A DNA stretch of 64,000 bases, from contig OZ245829.1 in the NCBI GenBank assembly GCA_965228625.1, positions 1,922,001 through 1,986,000 on the forward strand, read 5' to 3'. Within the stretch, counting starts at the first letter, position 1; the number at the start of each line of letters is the position of its first letter. Shown here one piece after another: positions 54,704 through 63,551 of the stretch. The position numbers were made by a program, and so were the translations under genes. The stretch comes from UBA2767 sp965228625. GTDB taxonomy: Bacteria; Pseudomonadota; Alphaproteobacteria; Rhizobiales; Methyloligellaceae. The notes beneath the pieces were generated by a model. It made no database searches, was not told the DNA's origin, and saw only the letters and a list, made by a program, of their open reading frames with translations.

Positions 54704-54803
54704 TCCAGTCCCTACGCCGGCATCACCCGGATCAGGTTCTAAGGGTGCTCGATCCGTGTCAGATCGATCTCAGCCGGATGCGTCCGGCGCCCCTGGGAAC
54801 AAG
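54704..54803 (-). ncRNA. TPP riboswitch (THI box)
   Basis: On the minus strand: GGGGCGCC, then GGCTGAGA, then ACCCTTAGAACCTGATCCGG and GGTGATGCCGGCGTAGGGA. These are the conserved core elements of the TPP aptamer in their proper order. It precedes the 54625-to-thiC operon by about 80 bp; thiamine pyrophosphate should turn the whole operon off. Confidence 0.95.
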
Positions 54804-55072
54804 TGTGGCTAATGTGCAGCGGATACGGTGCGAATGCAAGAGGCCTGCGAAGTGCCGTCTCAATCATTTGACCATGGCATCGATGCGTGGAGGTCGCTAC
54901 CCCCCACTCCCAAACGTCACCCCCGGACTTGTTCCGGAGGTCCATTCCATTGTCAGATCGAAAGCCTGATGCCGTACGATTTGTACAGCCGCGACAACGG
55001 AACGGTTTGAGCAAGCGTTACGTATGCACACAAGCGGTGACAGCCGAACACCTCCGGGTATGACGCATGGGG

Positions 55073-55795
55073 TTATGCCCCCTCGCGCTCCACGGCGTCC
55101 GCCATCTCGCCGAGCGTGTTGAAGTAGAAATCCGGCTCCGGCCATTTCTCGGGCAGCTTGGTCGCCCCCGCGCTGCCGCCGTCGCGCAGATGCTGCCGGT
55201 CGATCCAGCAGCGCGCCAGCCCGATGCCGCTCGCCGGCACGTGGTCATGGTGCAGGCTCTGCGCGGTGTGCAGGATATCGCCGTGCGCGAAGCCGAAATC
55301 CTGCTTCAGGTGCTCGAGCAGATAGTCGAAATTGCGCGGGTCCGGCTTGTAGGACCCGATGTCCTCCGCCGTGTAGATCGCATCGAATGTGACGCCGAGG
55401 CGCTTGTTGGAGCCGGCGAAGCTCTGATTGTCCACATTCGAAAGGATCACCAGCTTGTAGTGCTTCTGCAGCGCGGCGAGGGCTTGTGCCGAATCCGGGA
55501 AGGCGGGCCAGTCCGGCACCGAGTTGCCGAACGCCGCGTGTGCTTCGTCATCGAGGTCGATCGCCCACGACCTGGCGAGGTTGCGATGCACCGCCGTCAG
55601 GAGATCGCGGTACAGCATGCCGGGCGTGTCGCGCTGCTGCGCGCCTTCATGGTCCGCGTAGTCGGCGAGGGCCTCCTCGCGGGACTTGCCCGCGGCAGCC
55701 GCGAGAGGTTCCAGCGCCTGCCACAGACCGGTCTCCCAGTCGATCAATGTGCCGTAACAGTCAAACGTCAAAACCTTGAATTCATTGAGTTTCAT
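55073..55795 (-). CDS. Haloacid dehalogenase type II-like HAD hydrolase
   Basis: 240 residues. HAD motif I LTFDCYGTLIDWETG, motif II LVILSNVDNQSF, and motif III/IV with SYKPDPRNFDYLLEHL. The family includes L-2-haloacid dehalogenases, but many are phosphatases of unknown substrate. Divergent from the alcohol dehydrogenase. Confidence 0.87.
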   Translation of the reverse strand: MKLNEFKVLTFDCYGTLIDWETGLWQALEPLAAAAGKSREEALADYADHEGAQQRDTPGMLYRDLLTAVHRNLARSWAIDLDDEAHAAFGNSVPDWPAFPDSAQALAALQKHYKLVILSNVDNQSFAGSNKRLGVTFDAIYTAEDIGSYKPDPRNFDYLLEHLKQDFGFAHGDILHTAQSLHHDHVPASGIGLARCWIDRQHLRDGGSAGATKLPEKWPEPDFYFNTLGEMADAVEREGA

Positions 55796-55910
55796 GGGCG
55801 TCCTCTCACATCTCGAACGGCGCGGTCACAAAAGCTTCTTGCAGTCGGCGGGCCGGCTTGGCACCTATAGCACCGCATACGGACAAAGGAACGCGTGAAG
55901 GACCAAATCC

Positions 55911-57035
55911 ATGAAAATCAAGGCAGCCGTGTTGCACGAAATGGGGGCCGACCAACCCTACGCCAAGTCGCGGCCGGTCAGGATCGAGGAACTGGACCTC
56001 GACCCGCCGGATCAGGATGAAGTCCTGGTGCGCGTGACGGCCGCAGGTCTCTGCCACTCGGACCTGTCGATCCTGAAGGGCGTGCGGCCCCGTCCCCTGC
56101 CCATGGCGCTCGGCCATGAGGGCGCCGGAATCGTCGAGGAGGTGGGACCGGGGGTCGACGACCTCGAGCCCGGCGATCACGTGGTCTTCGTCTTCATGCC
56201 GGCCTGCGGCACATGCGGTCCATGCTCCGAAGGCCGGCCCGCCATCTGCGACCCGGGCCTTGCGGCGAACGTCGCCGGAACGCTGCTTGGCGGCGGCCGG
56301 CGTCTGCGCCTCAATGGCGAATACATAAATCACCAGGTCGGTGTGTCCTGCTTCGCCGAGGCCGCCGTTGTCTCCAGACGGTCCGTGGTCAAGGTCGATC
56401 CGGATCTGCCGCTGGACGAGGCGGCGCTGTTCAGTTGCGCGGTCATCACCGGGGTCGGCAGTGTCGTCAACGCCGCCAAGGTACCGGCCGGAAGCTCGGT
56501 CGCGGTTGTCGGACTCGGCGGCACCGGGCTCGCCGCCCTGCTCGGCGCGCGGGCGGTCGGCGCGACGCACATTGTCGGCATCGACACCCTTCCGCAGAAA
56601 CTCGAGCTCGGGAAGAAACTCGGCGCCGATCACGTGTTCGATGCCAGCGCCGGCGACGTCATCGAGAAGGTCAAGGAAGCCACCGGCGGCGGCGCCGACT
56701 ATGCCTTCGAATGCGTCGGCAAGGTCGAGGCCATGGAACTGGCCTACGCCGTCACCGCCCGCGGCGGGACCACGGTGACCAGCGGCCTGTCGCATCCGGA
56801 CCACAAGATCCAGATTTCACACGTCAATATGGTTGTCGAGGAACGCACCATGATCGGCTCGTATCTGGGAAGCTGCGTGCCGGGCCGCGACATCCCGCAC
56901 TATATCGACATGTACCAGTCCGGGCGGCTGCCGGTGGACTCGCTGATCAGCTCGCGCATCGATCTGGACGACATAAACGAAGGCTTCGACGCCCTGAGCG
57001 ACGGTAACGTCGTCCGCCAGATCATTACTTTCTGA
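55911..57035 (+). CDS. Zinc-dependent alcohol dehydrogenase
   Basis: 374 residues. Catalytic Zn ligands in AGLCHSDLSILKG and PMALGHEGAGIVEEVG; structural Zn cysteines in PACGTCGPCSEG; NAD-binding VAVVGLGGTGLAALLGA. Resembles class III-type enzymes in length. No pathway partner is evident. Confidence 0.93.
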   Translation: MKIKAAVLHEMGADQPYAKSRPVRIEELDLDPPDQDEVLVRVTAAGLCHSDLSILKGVRPRPLPMALGHEGAGIVEEVGPGVDDLEPGDHVVFVFMPACGTCGPCSEGRPAICDPGLAANVAGTLLGGGRRLRLNGEYINHQVGVSCFAEAAVVSRRSVVKVDPDLPLDEAALFSCAVITGVGSVVNAAKVPAGSSVAVVGLGGTGLAALLGARAVGATHIVGIDTLPQKLELGKKLGADHVFDASAGDVIEKVKEATGGGADYAFECVGKVEAMELAYAVTARGGTTVTSGLSHPDHKIQISHVNMVVEERTMIGSYLGSCVPGRDIPHYIDMYQSGRLPVDSLISSRIDLDDINEGFDALSDGNVVRQIITF

Positions 57036-57126
57036 ACGTCCGGTTCAGCCGCGATCAGAGACGTAACATTTTACGAATATAATCGATGTTATTGTCGATC
57101 AATTGAATTCGTGAGACACGACGGCG

Positions 57127-57750
57127 ATGATCGACTACCGTCTTGTACTGTATTTTTGCGTGCTTACGGCCTGCATTTTTGCGGTTTGCTCGGCAGGTTA
57201 CTATTGGTGGGGCGGCGCCCAGTCCAGTGCTTCGGCAATCTGGATATCCATCGGTGGCATTGCGTTCCTGCTTCTGCTCGCACTCTTCGGCGCGCTCATT
57301 TACGTAAGGCTGCCGCTTCTCAGTGACGTTGCGCGCCAGGACAGACTGTTCTGGCAAGCGATGCCTGCCACGGCACAAGATGTGCTGGGCGTGCTTTATG
57401 ACGAGAAGCGGTTTGGACCGGTCGTTCCTCATGGGTGGTACGGCATTCGCCGTTTAATCGTGACCGTGAAGTACACGGACCCGAAAAACGACCGCGTATT
57501 GTTCAGGGCCACCGAGACCCCGAACAAGGAGCATCTCGACGACACCATTCGCGCATTCTCAACGTGGATCAAAACATCGAAACGGTATGGCGCGCCGGCG
57601 GTTTACAGAGCACATAAAGCTCTCCACGTCCTGTCGGATCGGCACATTCGCGAAATCGAGGCCGACCCCGTTGGATTCGTCGCGAAGTTTCAGCGCCACA
57701 CCCAAAGAGGCAACCCGCTACCGGATCCTCAGGATTCAACTCCCAACTGA
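57127..57750 (+). CDS. Membrane protein of unknown function
   Basis: 207 residues with two N-terminal membrane helices (LVLYFCVLTACIFAVCSAGY, WISIGGIAFLLLLALFGALI) and a hydrophilic domain (ARQDRLFWQAMPATAQDVLG, HKALHVLSDRHIREIEADP). Not recognised. The GC content of the third codon position is lower than in its neighbours. Confidence 0.65.
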   Translation: MIDYRLVLYFCVLTACIFAVCSAGYYWWGGAQSSASAIWISIGGIAFLLLLALFGALIYVRLPLLSDVARQDRLFWQAMPATAQDVLGVLYDEKRFGPVVPHGWYGIRRLIVTVKYTDPKNDRVLFRATETPNKEHLDDTIRAFSTWIKTSKRYGAPAVYRAHKALHVLSDRHIREIEADPVGFVAKFQRHTQRGNPLPDPQDSTPN

Positions 57751-57804
57751 TTGGGGCGTCACGGACCAACCATTCGTGGTGTCACCTCCCCGAGCCCGCC
57801 TCTT

Positions 57805-57984
57805 GCGAACACGTTTAGCGCCGTGCCGCGCATGAAATCGCGGCTGGGCCGTGTCTGGTATGATCGCTCGTTCGTCGGTCCGGACGGCGAACGGCTGCAC
57901 CGCCTGCCGGGCCACATCGCCTACTGGTTTGCCTGGAACGGTTATCTCGGCGACGAGGGCGAGGTCGCCGAGGCAACGAACTGA
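57805..57984 (+). pseudogene. Possible 3' remnant of a DUF3179-like gene
   Basis: The end reads KSRLGRVWYDRSFVGPDGER, LHRLPGHIAYWFAWNGYLG and a stop. The FWFAW-like block is reminiscent of the C-terminus of DUF3179 proteins, and the upstream part has no start and no further homology. It abuts the phytanoyl-CoA-dioxygenase gene (convergent). The resemblance is from memory and weak. Confidence 0.35.
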
Positions 57985-57987
57985 AGC

Positions 57988-58842
57988 CTAAGACTGATTG
58001 ACCAGGTCGGTGTGCGCGGGCTTGCCCTCGACACCCTTATAAAGCACACCCTGCCGCAGCGCCATGATGCGCTTGTGCTCGGCCAGCGCGGCGGCATCCA
58101 TATCTGCCTCGGGCGGCGTCTCGTGCAGGAAATAGCCGTATCTGTCTTCACCGCGCACCAGCCACGCGCTGTCCTTGTCCGCTTCCTTCTGTTTCACATG
58201 CGGGGCGATGTAACGCACCGCAACGCCGATCCGGCGATCGTCCGACCGGTTGGGAGCAGACCCGTGCACGAGGCGCACGTGATGGAGCGAGATTTCGCCG
58301 GGCTGCAGCGGCATGAACACCGCATCGTCTTCGTCGACGTCGACGGCGATCTCCTGTCCGCGCGTGAGCAGGTTGTCCTTGTCGAGCGTGTCGTTATGCG
58401 CCTGCAGCTCCATGGCATGCGTGCCGGGCACCACCTTCATGCAGCCGGATTCTTCCGTTGCCGGCGACAGGGCGATCCACGCGGTCACCACGTCCGGCTC
58501 CGACAGCCCCCAATAGGTGCCGTCCTGATGCATGGAGACATATCCCGGATCACGGGCATCCTTGATGAACAGCGACTGACCCCAGCAGAGAATATCCGGG
58601 CCGAGCACGTCCTCGACCGCATCGAGGATCTTCGGATGACGCACCAGATCCCGGGCCCATGTTTGCAGAAGATAGAGCTTCTGACCCTTCGACAGTTCAT
58701 ACCAGCCGTCGTTCGCCTCTTCATATGTCTCGAACTTCTGCCGGAAATCCGCCGCCTCTTCGGGCGGCATGACCCGGATCGGGCACACATATCCATCGCT
58801 CTCATAGCCCCGGACCTGGGCTTCGGTCAGGAATTTGGGCAT
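57988..58842 (-). CDS. Phytanoyl-CoA dioxygenase family protein (non-heme iron)
   Basis: 284 residues. Fe(II) ligands in SMHQDGTYWG (HxD) and the distal His in LHHVRLVHGSAPNRSDDR with the 2-oxoglutarate-binding Arg. The family hydroxylates diverse small molecules. N-terminus MPKFLTEAQVRGYESDGYV is typical. The gene stands alone. Confidence 0.9.
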   Translation of the reverse strand: MPKFLTEAQVRGYESDGYVCPIRVMPPEEAADFRQKFETYEEANDGWYELSKGQKLYLLQTWARDLVRHPKILDAVEDVLGPDILCWGQSLFIKDARDPGYVSMHQDGTYWGLSEPDVVTAWIALSPATEESGCMKVVPGTHAMELQAHNDTLDKDNLLTRGQEIAVDVDEDDAVFMPLQPGEISLHHVRLVHGSAPNRSDDRRIGVAVRYIAPHVKQKEADKDSAWLVRGEDRYGYFLHETPPEADMDAAALAEHKRIMALRQGVLYKGVEGKPAHTDLVNQS

Positions 58843-59102
58843 TTCGCTTCTCTCCGCTGCGTTTTTTGTTTGTGTTTCGCGGAAGTCTAGCAGGCGGCGG
58901 GCTCAGGGCAATCGTCAAGCACCTTACGCCGCGGAATGGCAGTCGCGGACGACTCGCACCGCGAGACAACCGCTAAGCCGCTGATTTCTAAAAACTCTTT
59001 CTGCAACCTGAACCTTTTTTGGCCCAGGCGCGACCAATCCACAGTGGCTTCGGTCCGCACACCGAACACCTGAGAAGTTGAGCCAAAAAAGGAATTTCAC
59101 CC

Positions 59103-62100
59103 ATGACAAACTATGTGAGGCCAACGATCAGAGAACCTGATCGTGCTCATCCGGTCCTCGCCATCGACCGGTGGCTGGGGTCATATTTCGAGAGGATCGC
59201 TGAATTCAGCCGAAACAAACCGGTATCCGGTGCGTTCTTGGCGGTTTTTGCCGTTTTCCTGACCGTCCTGTTCACCCTGATGACGCCGTTCTCGGCGGCC
59301 CGCGCTCAGGATGGCATCATGTCCAATGGCGATCTCGCCGTCACCGGATTCTCCGGGACGAAGGATGTCGGCGGACAGACGTTCATCGATACCGACGGCA
59401 TATCGCTCAAAGTACTCAGCACCTCCGGAAAAGGAAGTGCGTCCGCGCAGGTCATCAATGCGCCGACCAAGTTCCAGGCGAATGCCCGGGACATCGGCCA
59501 GGTGTTTGGTGTTGCGCTCGATAATGCGCCGAACCCCAACATTTACGCGACGTCCACAAGCGTCCTTGGCCTGCAGATCGTAACGCCCGATTCCGATGGT
59601 GACGGCGTTCCGGAGCGGGTCAACACCGGCCAGGCGGCCGCCACGTTCATGGACGGCCAGTTCGGCACCGCCCTCGGCGGCGGCCCGGGCACCGTCTGGC
59701 GCATTGACGGCACCACCGGACAGGTTTCGGTGTTTGCCGACATCGCCTTTGACGGTGTTGCGAACAGCGGACCCGGCCTCGGCAACATCGCCTTCGACCC
59801 GGCCCATTATCAGTTCTACGTGTCCGATCTGGACACGGGCATGATTCACCGGCTCGACCTGTCGGGCAACGACCTCGGCACGTTCGACCACGGTCTTGAG
59901 GGCCGTGCCGTCGCGGGTCTGCCCGCGGTCGCGATGAACCCCGCCAACCGCATGGACATCACCAGCGCCGCATTCGACGCCACAAATCCCGGCACCTGGG
60001 GTCTGGCGGACGAGCAGCGCCGCGTCTGGGGTCTGGCCTACTACAAGGGCCGGCTCTATTACGCGGTCGCAGGCGGTTCGCAGATCTGGTCCGTCGGCAT
60101 CGCCGTCGACGGCAGCTTCGCCGCTGACGCCCAGATCGAAATCCAGTCCGTGCCGGGTGGAAACCCGGTTTCCGACATTCTGTTCACGCCGCAGGGCCGC
60201 ATGGTCCTCGCACAGCGTGGCGGGATCCTCGGTTCCCACGATTACTCCGCCTATCATCAGCCGAAGCAGAACCGTGTTCTGCGCTATCAGCGTGATCTCT
60301 CCGGCAACTGGATTGAGGAGCCGGACGAATATGCAATCGGCTTCCCCGTCAACCACCGGAACGCCTCCGGTGGCGTCGGCCTCGCCTGTGACGGGACGTT
60401 GTGGAGCACGGGCGATGCCCTGCGCAACGATCCGGCTTTGGCCGCCCAGCTTTCCGCGGGCGGGCCTCTGGCCTTTCACGGCCTTCAGGGCAACAGCAAG
60501 TCGCTTGTCCGGCCGTTCAACGTGCCGCCATGGTCGAGCTGGTTCATCGACTACAACGGTCAGCCGGCCAACGAGACCGACGCAGGTCACGTCGGCGACG
60601 TCGAGGTTTACCGGAACTGTGCCGGTGGACGTACCGAGAGCTTCCCCGGGTGGTACCCGATCCCCGAATGGTATCCGCCTGAGGGGTGGATTCCGCCGGT
60701 CTGGTGGCCGCGCACGCCTGATCTGGAACTGGAGAAGATCGCCAATGAGTGCGTTGCCGACCCGGCCGCCCCCGGTTCTCTCCTGTGCGACTACACCGTC
60801 GTCGTCACGAACTTTGGTGCCGCCGACTTCGTCGGGCACCTCAACGTGACGGACAATCCTCCGGCAACCGCAGTCTTTGTCCCGCCCGCAGGCGGCTCGA
60901 TCCCGTGGACCTGCGCGCAGCCCGGTGGCGCCGGAACGCCCATCGACTGCCAGTCCGACAACGTCGAGACGCTGCATCCGGGTGAATCCGAGACGCTGGA
61001 TATCACCATCCAGGTCACGCCCGCGGCGGCCGATAAGTATATCGAGAACTGCGTCATTCTGGACGAGGATCATCATGGTGACGATCCGAACCATCATGGC
61101 CTTAACGAAGACTGTGACGAAGCCGAGCTGCCGCGTCCGGACCTCGAGACCCGGAAGAAGTTCTGGAAATGCGAGCCGGAAGGCGCGAACCAGCGCTGCT
61201 ACTTCATCCTCGAGTTCGAGAATGTCGGCCCAGTGCCCTACACCGGTCCGCTGCATTTCGTTGAGAACATTCCCGCCGGCACGATCTTCGGCGCGATCCA
61301 CCTCTCGACGACCCCGGGCTGGGCCTGTGTCGGTGGTCCGCCGGTCGAGTGCACCCTGCCGGATCCTCCGGGCGTCACCATGAACCCGGGTGATGTCGAG
61401 GGACTTCTGATCAGCATCATCGTGCCGCCCGCCGTTTCCGGCGAACTGGAGAACTGTGTCGAGCTTGGACACCCCACGCATGCGGATGACCCCGAAGCGC
61501 CGGGCGTGAACAAGGCCTGTGCACCTTTCACCGTCGTCCCGCTGTTTGCACCACAGTGCCCGGCTGGCTGGCAGGAAGTTCCGCCGGCAGGTGCTCCTGC
61601 AGGCTGGCAGATGATCGCGATCCACGGCTTCCATCCCGATGGCACGGGCTGGGCACTGATGTGCATGCGGCCGCAGCCTCCCGAGGGTGGTGATTTCCCG
61701 ATCGTGAACCCTGATCCGCAGCCGGCGCCGCCGTCCTGCAAGCCTGGCGAGCATACCTTCAACCTGCCGCATCAGGTGCCGCAAGGCTGGTCCAAGCGGA
61801 AGGTCACGAACGGCGTCATCACCATCTGGTGTGCCACGCCGCCGCTGGCCATTCCGCACCCGAAGTGCCGTCCCGACGAGACGAAGTTCTCGAAGCTTCA
61901 GGACGTGCCGCAGGGCTGGTCCAGGCGGAAAGTCACGAAGGGTAACGTCACCATCTGGTGCGCCAAACCCGGATTGACCATCCCGCTGCCCACCTGCCGC
62001 CCGGGCGAGACCAAGTTCGCCAGCGCCAATCAGGTGCCGAGCGGCTGGACCAAGCGGAAAGTCAGCAACGGCCAGGTCACCTTCTGGTGCGCGCGGCCCG

Positions 62101-62909
62101 GCCTGACGATCCCGGCCCCGACCTGCCGTCCTGGCGAAAAGAAGTTCGCCAACGGCAACCAGGTGCCGAGCGGTTGGACCAAGCGGAAAGTCACCAACGG
62201 CCAGGTCACCTTCTGGTGCGCACGGCCCGGCCTGACGACCCCGCTGCCGACCTGCCGCCGTGGCGAAAAGAAGTTCGCCAGCGCCAAGCAGGTGCCGAGC
62301 GGCTGGACCAAGCGGAAAGTCAGCAACGGCCAGGTCACCTTCTGGTGCGCGCGGCCCGGCCTGACGACCCCGCTGCCGACCTGCCGCCGTGGCGAAAAGA
62401 AGTTCGCCAGCGCCAAGCAGGTGCCGAGCGGCTGGACCAAGCGGAAAGTCAGCAACGGCAAGGTCACCATCTGGTGTGCACGGCCGGGACTGACCACTCC
62501 GTCGACGCCGACGGTTCCGCCGAAGCCGGTCACTCCGCCCAAGCCGAAATGCGTCGGCGGCAAGGTGGTCATGCTCAAGACCATGCCGCCGAGGTGGAGG
62601 TGCATCTGCCCGCCGCGTACGAAAAACGTCAAGGGCACATGCCAGCGGCCGAAGGTGAAGAAGACGCCGCCGAAGCGGGTCACGCCGAAGCCCCCGCCGA
62701 AGCGGGTCACGCCGAGGCCCCAGACCACTCCGCCGAAGCGGGTGCAGCCGAGACCCCAGGTCAGGCCGACGCCCCGGCCCCAGGCAAACCAGAAGCCGAA
62801 GGCAAGGCCGGCCACGCGGGTCACCCCGCCGGCAAAGCGCAAGCTGAAAAAGCGGACCAATCCGTCCCTCAGCTCGCAGCAGACGGGCCAACGGCGCGTC
62901 GTCCGCTGA
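59103..62909 (+). CDS. Large secreted repeat protein with Lys/Pro-rich tail
   Basis: 1268 residues with AAGGAA upstream. A long N-terminal signal (membrane stretch at about 45-62, cleavage near ARA-QD). Residues about 70-500 have beta-propeller-like repeats (GTVWRIDGTTGQVSVFADI). A Trp/Pro-rich linker (WYPIPEWYPPEGWIPPVWWP) follows at about 518-540, then two DUF11-like domains (ADFVGHLNVTDNPPATAVFV; PYTGPLHFVENIPAGTIFGA). Six 43-residue Cys-containing repeats cover 877-1134. A very basic, Pro-rich tail (1135-1268) ends the protein. Probably cell-surface or exported; the tail could bind peptidoglycan, LPS or nucleic acid. Confidence 0.85.
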   Translation: MTNYVRPTIREPDRAHPVLAIDRWLGSYFERIAEFSRNKPVSGAFLAVFAVFLTVLFTLMTPFSAARAQDGIMSNGDLAVTGFSGTKDVGGQTFIDTDGISLKVLSTSGKGSASAQVINAPTKFQANARDIGQVFGVALDNAPNPNIYATSTSVLGLQIVTPDSDGDGVPERVNTGQAAATFMDGQFGTALGGGPGTVWRIDGTTGQVSVFADIAFDGVANSGPGLGNIAFDPAHYQFYVSDLDTGMIHRLDLSGNDLGTFDHGLEGRAVAGLPAVAMNPANRMDITSAAFDATNPGTWGLADEQRRVWGLAYYKGRLYYAVAGGSQIWSVGIAVDGSFAADAQIEIQSVPGGNPVSDILFTPQGRMVLAQRGGILGSHDYSAYHQPKQNRVLRYQRDLSGNWIEEPDEYAIGFPVNHRNASGGVGLACDGTLWSTGDALRNDPALAAQLSAGGPLAFHGLQGNSKSLVRPFNVPPWSSWFIDYNGQPANETDAGHVGDVEVYRNCAGGRTESFPGWYPIPEWYPPEGWIPPVWWPRTPDLELEKIANECVADPAAPGSLLCDYTVVVTNFGAADFVGHLNVTDNPPATAVFVPPAGGSIPWTCAQPGGAGTPIDCQSDNVETLHPGESETLDITIQVTPAAADKYIENCVILDEDHHGDDPNHHGLNEDCDEAELPRPDLETRKKFWKCEPEGANQRCYFILEFENVGPVPYTGPLHFVENIPAGTIFGAIHLSTTPGWACVGGPPVECTLPDPPGVTMNPGDVEGLLISIIVPPAVSGELENCVELGHPTHADDPEAPGVNKACAPFTVVPLFAPQCPAGWQEVPPAGAPAGWQMIAIHGFHPDGTGWALMCMRPQPPEGGDFPIVNPDPQPAPPSCKPGEHTFNLPHQVPQGWSKRKVTNGVITIWCATPPLAIPHPKCRPDETKFSKLQDVPQGWSRRKVTKGNVTIWCAKPGLTIPLPTCRPGETKFASANQVPSGWTKRKVSNGQVTFWCARPGLTIPAPTCRPGEKKFANGNQVPSGWTKRKVTNGQVTFWCARPGLTTPLPTCRRGEKKFASAKQVPSGWTKRKVSNGQVTFWCARPGLTTPLPTCRRGEKKFASAKQVPSGWTKRKVSNGKVTIWCARPGLTTPSTPTVPPKPVTPPKPKCVGGKVVMLKTMPPRWRCICPPRTKNVKGTCQRPKVKKTPPKRVTPKPPPKRVTPRPQTTPPKRVQPRPQVRPTPRPQANQKPKARPATRVTPPAKRKLKKRTNPSLSSQQTGQRRVVR
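61731..62504 (+). repeat. Six in-frame 129-bp repeats
   Basis: Units start at 61731, 61860, 61989, 62118, 62247 and 62376. The consensus includes PTCRRGEKKFASAKQVPSGW and TKRKVSNGQVTFWCARPGLT. Units 5 and 6 are identical over about the first 85 bases and so are the youngest duplicates. Each repeat holds two conserved cysteines and two tryptophans. Confidence 0.95.
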
Positions 62910-62932
62910 AGCGGACCAGACAATAGATGAAG

Positions 62933-62964
62933 AGCGGGCCTCCGATCGGAGGCCCGCTTTTTTT
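62933..62964 (+). terminator. Rho-independent terminator after the repeat-protein gene
   Basis: Eleven-base-pair stem AGCGGGCCTCC/GGAGGCCCGCT, loop GATC, and a T run, 24 bases after the stop codon. Confidence 0.92.
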
Positions 62965-62980
62965 GATACGCATTCAGCTC

Positions 62981-63361
62981 TTAGCCGCGGACGGCGGACT
63001 CCACCGGCGCGCTTTCCGGCTTGTGCAGGCTGACGACGGTCAGAACGGCGGCGCCGTTGAGCCAGTAGTACCAGGCATCGATGCCGGTAAAACCGAGCAC
63101 GCTCGGTGCGAGCACGAACGTGATGCCGACGGCGAGATCGACCGCCAGATGAAACGAGTAAGGGAGGACGCGAAACACGCCGAGCCTATGGTCTGTCAGC
63201 ACGGTCAGGACAAACGCAGCGCCGCCCGTGACGAGCGCCAGCCAGAATGCCAGCGGGTTGGAGCTTCCGAGGCCGAGCAGAAAAGGCGCGGCCATCAGGC
63301 TCAGGGCAACGGGGTAATCGAGGAAGGCATGCATCGTCTTGGTCACAAATCGCGGGTCCAT
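62981..63361 (-). CDS. Small polytopic membrane protein
   Basis: 126 residues with four membrane helices in two related halves (HAFLDYPVALSLMAAPFLLG; LHLAVDLAVGITFVLAPSVL), each starting with a His/Leu-Asp pattern, as in SPW-type repeat proteins. Convergent with the repeat-protein terminator. Function unknown. Confidence 0.78.
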   Translation of the reverse strand: MDPRFVTKTMHAFLDYPVALSLMAAPFLLGLGSSNPLAFWLALVTGGAAFVLTVLTDHRLGVFRVLPYSFHLAVDLAVGITFVLAPSVLGFTGIDAWYYWLNGAAVLTVVSLHKPESAPVESAVRG

Positions 63362-63443
63362 GGGTGTGATTCCTTTTGTTGGATACGGGAAGGCGAAGCC
63401 CTTTGCATTCGCCGGTAGCCACCAATCTGGTGATCGCCACGCG

Positions 63444-63506
63444 ATTGATCTATGCGCAATAGTTCGTGATTATTGATCGATCGTTCGGAAACTTGATTGA
63501 TCGATC
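63444..63506. promoter_or_regulatory. Direct repeats upstream of the AraC-type gene
   Basis: ATTGATC occurs at 63444, 63472 and 63496; the last two read ATTGATCGATC. Spacings are 28 and 24 bases. The array ends 46 bases before the start codon at 63552 and may be the regulator's own operator. Confidence 0.55.
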
Positions 63507-63551
63507 ATGAAATGCCATCTATCCCTGACCGCTGCCAAGTGAGATGCGCAA

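Noticed and set aside
59181..62891. A 1236-codon open frame antisense to the secreted repeat protein
   Set aside because: It is the mirror of a GC-rich gene with strong third-position bias. The plus frame has a ribosome binding site, signal peptide, domains and terminator; the antisense frame has none.
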